A stretch of 11,155 bases of DNA, taken from contig JAKAMV010000235.1 of assembly GCA_021812735.1 (NCBI GenBank), positions 1-11,155 of the forward strand. Direction: 5' to 3'. A model generated the notes under the pieces. The model had not been told where the DNA came from. It worked only from the letters and a program-made list of their open reading frames with translations, and ran no database searches. Positions 5,793-11,155 of this stretch are shown one piece after another. Each line of letters begins with the position of its first letter. Positions within the stretch are counted from its first letter, which is position 1. The translations under genes and the position numbers were made by a program. Source of the stretch: Chloroflexota bacterium (GTDB lineage Bacteria; Chloroflexota; Limnocylindria; Limnocylindrales; CSP1-4).

Positions 5793-7622
5793 ATGGCGCT
5801 TGAGATCGAAGATACGCTTCCGTCGCGCGCGCTCCTCGGCCGGGTTACGGCGGTGCGCCCCAAGGGCGCCACGAAGCAGCTGACGACTGACTCTGGCGCG
5901 TCCCTGTCCGTTCCCCGGTACGCGATCGCCGGCGTGAACGAGGTTATCGAGGCCGATGGCCGCGGGACGTTTGTTCGCACCCGTAATGGTAATGCCCGGC
6001 TCACCCCCATCTACGCGAGGTCCGCGTTCGTGGTGCTCGGGGGTAGGCGATACGCGATCAGCGTGAAGGAGCTCGATCGCGATGATGAACTCCGCGCGTA
6101 TGCACGACTCTCGGACATGCACTACAGAGGTGAGCGTGGGTTTGGCCGCAAGGGCGTCCTTGTGGCCGTCGCCTCGAGCCCGTCACTGCCGCTCGTTCTT
6201 GGGTATATCGAGGTAACGACAGGTTTTCTGATGAACAGCCCCCGGACGAAGGTGCTAGACACGCCGTACCGCGAGGGCGCTGTCTCGTGGTCCGGATGGG
6301 GCGCACACGAGATGAGCTCGATGACGTCCTTGATTGCCCGGGTGTCTCGAGTCGTTGTCCACCCTGAGCTGCGGGGGCAGGGCATCGGTACCGTCCTCGT
6401 ACATCACGCGGAGCGCTACGCGCGCACGCACTTCCATGCCGGCGGGTACCGCCCCATCTTCCTGGAAATGACTGCCGACATGGCTAAGTTCGTGCCCTTC
6501 GCAGAAGCCGCTGGCATGCGCTTCATCGGGTACACGGAGGGGAACCTGCACCGCGTCGCGCGCGACATGCGGTATCTGCTGTCGAGGCGAGATCTTCTCG
6601 AGATGCCGATCGAGTCCCTCAAGGCCAGGGGCATCATGCAGGCTCAGCGCCGATACGCCTCCGGCATCGCGACGCTTCCATCGGGCAGATCCCTTGACGA
6701 TGTGACTGCAGCGGCCGACCAGGGTCTGGACGCCATGGCATATGCCGACTTCCATGGAGTGATCAGGCTGCCAAAGCCCTCCTATCTATCCGGGCTGACC
6801 CGTCCAGCGGCGCGTTTCGTCGATCGAAGGGTCAAGGAGCTGGGCGTGGTCGGAGGAAACCGCTTTGAGCCGCAGATGGTGCAGTCGATGGGGCGCGCTA
6901 TCGAGATCAGCGGCCTGACGATCACCTTCAATAGCGCCGTGGATCGTACGGACCGAAGCACGGCCGTCCAGGAAGCGTTCGGGATCAAGCCCGAGGCGTT
7001 CCGATCAGTGGTGATCTCGGATCTATCAGTGGCGATTGCGCCGGGCGAGATCTGCCTTGTCTATGGTCCGTCCGGCTCGGGCAAGAGCACGCTGCTGAGC
7101 GTCCTAAGTGGTGCGCCAGTTCCGCCGACGGCGACGCTTGAGGGCAGCGTGCACATGCCAAGGGGGGCGCGCATCGCATGCTTTGCCGAGCTCCCCGATC
7201 AGTCTCCATTGATCGAGGTACTTGCAGTCGGGCAGTCCACAGCCGAGGCTATTCATGCGCTCAATCGCGCGGGACTGAGTGACGCCAAGCTATACCTCCG
7301 CCGGTTCAGCGAGCTCAGTAACGGGCAGAAGTACCGGGCAATGCTTGCGTCGCTGATCGCATCCGACGCAAACGTTTGGGTGGCCGACGAATTCCTGTCG
7401 ACGCTCGACCCGACGACGGCGCGCATCGTCGCGACCAATGTCGCCTCCCACGTTCGCGCCACCGGCGTCACCTTGATAGTCGGCGCCCCGCACTTCGGGT
7501 ACTTCTTCGAGGCCCTCGCGCCTGACGTGATCGTCGAGCTCCGGTCTGGATGGGAGTCACGCATCTACCGAGGCCCGGAGTTCGCCCGGCGTCACTTGTA
7601 TACGGACTCCGGCGAGGGCTAG
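5793..7622 (+). CDS. GNAT acetyltransferase fused to an ABC-type ATPase (COG2401-like)
   Basis: 609 residues from the ATG at 5793, which has GAGG at 5784-5787 (5-base spacing). The frame extends to a TTG at 5601, but those 64 extra codons look noncoding. Residues ~1-95 form a beta-rich segment I do not recognise. A GNAT domain follows (~95-260), with the acetyl-CoA loop in VSRVVVHPELRGQGIG (R194-x-x-G-x-G199) and PFAEAAGMRFIGYTEG as the usual C-terminal GNAT strand. After a helical linker comes an ABC ATPase (~368-600): Walker A GPSGSGKS (425-432), signature LSNGQ (508-512), Walker B VWVADE (D532/E533), H-loop histidine H567. All ATPase motifs look intact. No membrane segments, so not a transporter. 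The same fusion is known as COG2401 (ABC ATPase fused to a predicted acetyltransferase), function unknown. First gene of the operon. An acyl transfer to nucleic acid or protein is speculation. Confidence 0.85.
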   Translation: MALEIEDTLPSRALLGRVTAVRPKGATKQLTTDSGASLSVPRYAIAGVNEVIEADGRGTFVRTRNGNARLTPIYARSAFVVLGGRRYAISVKELDRDDELRAYARLSDMHYRGERGFGRKGVLVAVASSPSLPLVLGYIEVTTGFLMNSPRTKVLDTPYREGAVSWSGWGAHEMSSMTSLIARVSRVVVHPELRGQGIGTVLVHHAERYARTHFHAGGYRPIFLEMTADMAKFVPFAEAAGMRFIGYTEGNLHRVARDMRYLLSRRDLLEMPIESLKARGIMQAQRRYASGIATLPSGRSLDDVTAAADQGLDAMAYADFHGVIRLPKPSYLSGLTRPAARFVDRRVKELGVVGGNRFEPQMVQSMGRAIEISGLTITFNSAVDRTDRSTAVQEAFGIKPEAFRSVVISDLSVAIAPGEICLVYGPSGSGKSTLLSVLSGAPVPPTATLEGSVHMPRGARIACFAELPDQSPLIEVLAVGQSTAEAIHALNRAGLSDAKLYLRRFSELSNGQKYRAMLASLIASDANVWVADEFLSTLDPTTARIVATNVASHVRATGVTLIVGAPHFGYFFEALAPDVIVELRSGWESRIYRGPEFARRHLYTDSGEG

Positions 7623-7627
7623 GAGAG
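7621..7627 (+). promoter_or_regulatory. Ribosome-binding site overlapping the upstream stop codon
   Basis: AGGAGAG begins within the TAG stop of the ABC-GNAT gene and sits just before the ATG at 7629. The spacing is short. The arrangement implies translational coupling of the first two operon genes. Confidence 0.55.
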
Positions 7628-7628
7628 A

Positions 7629-10094
7629 ATGTCCTTGGCGGGGGACACCACGGTGGCGGCCGACAGCGCCGCAAATGAGGCCGTTCGACTGCTGCGGGAT
7701 GCGGCGACAGAAGAGCGACAACTCCTCGACCAGTTGTGGGCAGGAGGTGTACTGCTGCCAAGTCCGGCCCGAGCCTTGGACGTGCTCGATGAGCTCTCCT
7801 CCCGGGTGGCCGCGACCGCAATCCTCAAGGCGACCTCCTGCACGCTCATCCTTCCAACTGCGTTCCCGGACCGCGGCCCCATCCTTTTCGCCACCGCCCT
7901 CCTTGCACACTGGTTCAAGGAGAAACTCACCGATGGCCAGACGGGGGATCTCGGGACGGTCTTGTACGTGGGCAACTCCGTCGGAGTCCGTTCTGCCCTT
8001 GAACGTACGACCGTCGGCGGATCGGCGATCAGGCTAAGCGACTTCTTCGCTCACGGCGACATCGATGCCCGACCTTCGCAAGGTCGTCGCGGCCGCGCAA
8101 CGCAGGTCCGCTCAGGGCTCCCTCAAGTTGTCGCCGCGTTTGCGCCGCCAGATGCGGCGGGCCTCATTCGACGGCATCGGCCGCGATGGGTGGCGATCGA
8201 CCTGACGGGGGAACGCGATGCAGCGTGGGTGGGGCCCCTCGTCTCAGGGTGCCGAGCGCTTGGTGTTCCCGTGGTTGCCTGGACTGACAATCCACTCAGT
8301 TCGTCTGTCCGCCCGTTGCTCGACGGGACGCTTGTTGTACCAATTCCGCCGATCGAACTGCGCGACGCCGGTCTGTACGCCGCTCTCACGACGTCGATCA
8401 CTCCGCTGGTCATGCGGGGAGACACGGCGGAGGGCATAGCTCGGCTCCTCGGTGAGGCCGGTCGCCGCCTCGTGTCGGCGACGAGATCAGCTCCGGACAG
8501 CCGGTTGGTCAGTGACGCGGTTCGTGCACATTGGTCGCTGCTCAGGAACCTGGAGTACCTGCCGTGCCCGGTGGACTTCTGGGAGGCGAATGTCGGGAGC
8601 CACTGGGGGCTGCACCGCCTGAGGGACCTCTCGGCGACCTGCGAGCGCTTTGAGCAGGCCGTGCGCGTGAGCTACGCCGCGGCTGCGCATGACATCGCGC
8701 GGGCAGGGGTATGTCTCGGGGAGACGCTGGATTTGCTCGGCCAGTCCAATCCGAGGTGGGAGACGGCCGTCGAATTGTGTTTGGCTGGCTCACCGGCCGG
8801 TCCGGGCGTCGAGGTCAACTTCGGCGCCAGGGGCCGTCGGGCCCTCTTCATCGACGCCTTCCTCGCTCTGTACGGCTTCAGCGAGGACGACCTCAAGTCG
8901 GTGGGCGTCCACGTTCGCGCCCTCGGGTCGGAGCGGGAGGATCCAGCTTGGGTTCGGCACCAACGGCTTATCGTTGCCGAGCCGGTGACTGCCAACGATG
9001 CGCGCGCGGTCCAACATCTGCTGCAGCACGCCGAAGCCGAAGTACTCACTTACCAGGCGGGCTTGGGGCGGCTCCGGTTCCTTGTTGCCGAACTTGTCGG
9101 TGCGTGGAAGCCCGAGAACTTCGCCGCGGCCGTTCGGTCTCTCGTCGGACGGGCGCCAACACGACTGGACGTCGGAGCGCGGATCAGCCTGCTGGACTCG
9201 ATCGGTGTCACGACGTCCGGGACTCGAGGTCGAGTCAGCGAGGAGCTGCAGATCGATCAAGCGCTGGACCGCGACGAGGAGCTGACGCGCCTGTTGGAGA
9301 ACGGGCTCGATCACGAGGAGGATGGCAGTCCGACCGATGATGCCGTTCAGGCTCCGGACCGCCGAGCGGCCGTTGACACCGTGGTGACCATCGAGTTCGC
9401 GGGTGGCTGGTGGGCGCAGTACCAGCCAGACCAGACCGTCATGGCGGTGGAGCGCGTCGGGTTGAGTGCGAAGCGACTCGACAAGCCCGCGCATGAGCTC
9501 CAGGTTGGCGACGAGGTCATCGCCATACATGGCCAACAGCGCCAGAGCCTGTATGAGCTCCTTGTGGCGCGTCTCCACAAGAACGCGGCGATCGCCTTGC
9601 ACTTGGCACTGCTTGAGAAGTGGCAGGAGGAGATCGACCTCGGATACGCAGCTTGGTCGCTGCGTGGGGGCACGCTCGAAGGACTCCTGCGTGCGATCCA
9701 AGGCAAGGGATCGCAGATGATGTCGATCGCCGGCGTCCGGCTATGGCTGACGGGAGGGACGCTCGCCCCGCAAGATCCAGCCGACATACGCCGGCTCGGC
9801 GAGGTCTTCGGACGGCCGTTTGTCGTCGCGAATTATCAGCGCATCGCAAACGCGGCCTCGAGACTTCGCGGACTGCATCGCGGTCTGGCCCACCGGCTGG
9901 ATAACTGGCTCGAGGACCAGGCCACGCACGACGGCAACGGGCCGGACCCGGTCATTGACGAGGAGTCTGGCGTCCGGTTCTCGGACTTCAAGTCGTCGCT
10001 CCTAAGGCTTGAAGTCGTCACCATCCGTATCGAGACGGGTATCTTCCTGACGTACCGCCTAGGACTCCTACAGCAGGGGGCAGCCGATGGCTGA
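7629..10094 (+). CDS. 821-residue protein, possibly DrmE-like (DISARM-associated)
   Basis: A large soluble protein with no signal peptide or membrane segment. Residues ~30-240 have alternating strands and helices of a P-loop/helicase-like alpha/beta fold: QLLDQLWAGGVLLPSPARALDVL, CTLILPTAFP, GTVLYVGNSVGV, WVAIDLTGE. No Walker A GxxxxGK[ST] is visible. The middle (~290-560) is largely helical and ends in an acidic linker (~540-580). The C-terminal part starts with a beta segment (TIEFAGGWWAQY...LQVGDEVIAIHG, 587-635), then LYELLVARLHKN and a helical module (VRLWLTGG...PQDPADIRRLGEVF...LHRGLAHRL, 703-757). This order, with the VGDEVIAIHG-x6-LYELL element and the terminal helical module, recalls DrmE of class 2 DISARM anti-phage loci. 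That is recollection of family style, not a search result. It follows the ABC-GNAT gene by 6 bases and overlaps the next gene by 8. The existence of the gene is sure; its family is not. Confidence 0.8.
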   Translation: MSLAGDTTVAADSAANEAVRLLRDAATEERQLLDQLWAGGVLLPSPARALDVLDELSSRVAATAILKATSCTLILPTAFPDRGPILFATALLAHWFKEKLTDGQTGDLGTVLYVGNSVGVRSALERTTVGGSAIRLSDFFAHGDIDARPSQGRRGRATQVRSGLPQVVAAFAPPDAAGLIRRHRPRWVAIDLTGERDAAWVGPLVSGCRALGVPVVAWTDNPLSSSVRPLLDGTLVVPIPPIELRDAGLYAALTTSITPLVMRGDTAEGIARLLGEAGRRLVSATRSAPDSRLVSDAVRAHWSLLRNLEYLPCPVDFWEANVGSHWGLHRLRDLSATCERFEQAVRVSYAAAAHDIARAGVCLGETLDLLGQSNPRWETAVELCLAGSPAGPGVEVNFGARGRRALFIDAFLALYGFSEDDLKSVGVHVRALGSEREDPAWVRHQRLIVAEPVTANDARAVQHLLQHAEAEVLTYQAGLGRLRFLVAELVGAWKPENFAAAVRSLVGRAPTRLDVGARISLLDSIGVTTSGTRGRVSEELQIDQALDRDEELTRLLENGLDHEEDGSPTDDAVQAPDRRAAVDTVVTIEFAGGWWAQYQPDQTVMAVERVGLSAKRLDKPAHELQVGDEVIAIHGQQRQSLYELLVARLHKNAAIALHLALLEKWQEEIDLGYAAWSLRGGTLEGLLRAIQGKGSQMMSIAGVRLWLTGGTLAPQDPADIRRLGEVFGRPFVVANYQRIANAASRLRGLHRGLAHRLDNWLEDQATHDGNGPDPVIDEESGVRFSDFKSSLLRLEVVTIRIETGIFLTYRLGLLQQGAADG
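10074..10080 (+). promoter_or_regulatory. Ribosome-binding site for the third operon gene
   Basis: The purine run AGGGGG, within the last codons of the 821-residue gene, lies ~6 bases before the ATG at 10087. It supports that start and the 8-base overlap with the preceding stop. Confidence 0.5.
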
Positions 10095-11155
10095 CGTCGC
10101 AGAGCTCCGGACGGAGGCCGTCCTGGCTGAGCACCTCGTAGAAGCGGTGCTCGGCGAAGCGAGTGGCGCCTCAACTAGCGGTTGTGCCGGCAACCTTCCC
10201 CGTGACACGTATTTCGTGGGCAACCTACGAAACCAGGACCCCCACGACTCGCCGACGTCCAGCGTGAATGCCGAGCTGTTGGGCAAGTTGTCGCCGACGG
10301 CGTGTGGCCTTGAGATACGGGTGGCGGTGGAGGGCTCTATCGCACGGGTCGGCGTCGAGGTTCGATGGGCGGTGTATTACCGCGTCCTCCCTGAGCGCAC
10401 CGAGCAGCTCCGATTCCAGTCCGGCGGGAGCGCCGCAGTTGGTCTGACGGGTGATGCTGCCCCGGGGGACCTGGACGACGCCGCGCAGCTGATCCTGCTG
10501 GATGATGACCCCGCCGAGCCCGCCGACAGCTCCGACGCGCCTCCGCCCCCACCACCTCGAGGACGACGCCGCGCGCCTTCGGAGGTCCTGTACCCGAAGT
10601 GGCGGAAGATCCCTTGCTCCGCTTCCGCGGAACTGGTGGTCGAGCAGTCGGGCTCCGAGTGGGCCGCGAGTACAAAGGCGCTTGACGACGCAGTTGCATC
10701 CGAGCTGACCCGTGCAGCACAAGTCGCCGGAAGTGACCCGGAGCGGCTCCGCGTCGGTAAGAGCCCCGCGGATCCTGTTGCCGTTCCGCCTGACGCGGCC
10801 GCTAGCGAGGCTGGCTTCAGGCAGTTCGCGGCAGGTCTGGCAGTGGAAATTGGACCTCGCTGGGACATCGAGGCCGAGGTCTCTGTGCCTCGATGGCGCG
10901 AGGACAGGAGGGAGCTCGATCTTCGGATCGAGATCGCTAACGCGACTCCGGGAATCTACACAGCGAAGGGCAAGCCGAGTCTGAATTTTGAGCCGTATGT
11001 CTTCGACGTCGGCCTATCGGTGACCATATTGGAGGGTACCCCGAGGCCCTTCGAGCTCTTGCTTGCGCCACGGGGATTTCGTAGCGACCGCCGGCTATGG
11101 GCGCGCGGACACAACGTTGGTGTCGAGGCGACGCCGGCTACGAGTACGTACACCA
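10087..11155 (+). CDS. N-terminal 356 residues of a large unidentified protein (3' end outside window)
   Basis: The frame is open from the ATG at 10087 through the right edge with no stop. It overlaps the stop of the preceding gene (TGA 10092-10094), so it belongs to the same operon. Residues ~1-110 form a compact domain with RDTYFVGNL (39-47), AELLGKLSP (62-70) and a beta strand ending WAVYYRVLP (94-102). An acidic, then proline-rich linker with a basic cap follows (142-162, six prolines then RGRRR). A second region (~170-356) has VLYPKWRKI and beta-rich segments (WDIEAEVSVPRW, LDLRIEIANATP, FDVGLSVTILEG). There are no membrane segments, and no ATPase motif has appeared by the window edge. 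Large helicases of defence loci often carry long N-terminal regions before the motor, so a helicase (for example DrmA-like) is possible, but nothing here shows it. Confidence 0.8.
   Translation, partial: MADVAELRTEAVLAEHLVEAVLGEASGASTSGCAGNLPRDTYFVGNLRNQDPHDSPTSSVNAELLGKLSPTACGLEIRVAVEGSIARVGVEVRWAVYYRVLPERTEQLRFQSGGSAAVGLTGDAAPGDLDDAAQLILLDDDPAEPADSSDAPPPPPPRGRRRAPSEVLYPKWRKIPCSASAELVVEQSGSEWAASTKALDDAVASELTRAAQVAGSDPERLRVGKSPADPVAVPPDAAASEAGFRQFAAGLAVEIGPRWDIEAEVSVPRWREDRRELDLRIEIANATPGIYTAKGKPSLNFEPYVFDVGLSVTILEGTPRPFELLLAPRGFRSDRRLWARGHNVGVEATPATSTYT

Noticed and set aside
8790..9701. A 303-codon minus-strand frame inside the 821-residue gene
   Set aside because: No recognisable motif, no ribosome-binding site, and fully overlapped by the coupled operon gene.

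Overview
The window is high-GC bacterial DNA with dense GC-ending codons, actinobacterial-type -35 elements, a tRNA 3' end with encoded CCA, and probable leaderless starts. It fits an actinobacterial-type host (Actinomycetota, possibly Thermoleophilia or a relative). No universal marker gene is present, so the assignment is by style only. The content is accessory: toxin-antitoxin genes, decayed mobile-element genes, and a tRNA-associated boundary followed by an unusual operon.

Left part (1-5290). After the tail of an unidentified ORF and about 430 bases with no convincing gene, there is a small excisionase-like helix-turn-helix protein (488-910). It converges on a complete hipBA-type toxin-antitoxin pair on the minus strand (HipA-like kinase 929-2185, HipB-like antitoxin 2182-2490), with a good promoter overlapped by an inverted repeat. 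Upstream of hipB lies the C-terminal remnant of an ImmA/IrrE-family peptidase (2560-2838) that has lost its HExxH zinc site. Next come, on the minus strand, the catalytic domain of a tyrosine recombinase with no N-terminal DNA-binding domain (2991-3590) and an intact AAA+ ATPase of the PF01637/DUF234 type (3785-5251). The ATPase start is preceded by a 39-bp nested palindrome. This part reads as a graveyard of older insertions with a few intact selfish or regulatory modules.

Boundary (5479-5523). Forty-five bases on the minus strand match the 3' end of a tRNA-Gly(CCC), from the anticodon loop to CCA. The 5' half is missing. This is what the distal attachment site of a tRNA-integrated element looks like. 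The geometry places the element to the right, at higher coordinates.

Right part (5793-11155, open at the right end). Three tightly coupled plus-strand genes form an operon: (i) a GNAT acetyltransferase fused to an ABC-type ATPase (COG2401-like architecture); (ii) an 821-residue protein without a recognisable P-loop whose overall layout recalls DrmE of DISARM anti-phage loci; (iii) the first 356 residues of a large unidentified protein that runs off the window. Gene 1 to gene 2 is 6 bp, and gene 2 to gene 3 overlaps by 8 bp. No known system that I can name has this gene order. Its position just inside a tRNA-associated boundary makes an anti-phage or nucleic-acid-modification role a reasonable hypothesis. 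It remains inference from architecture and context.
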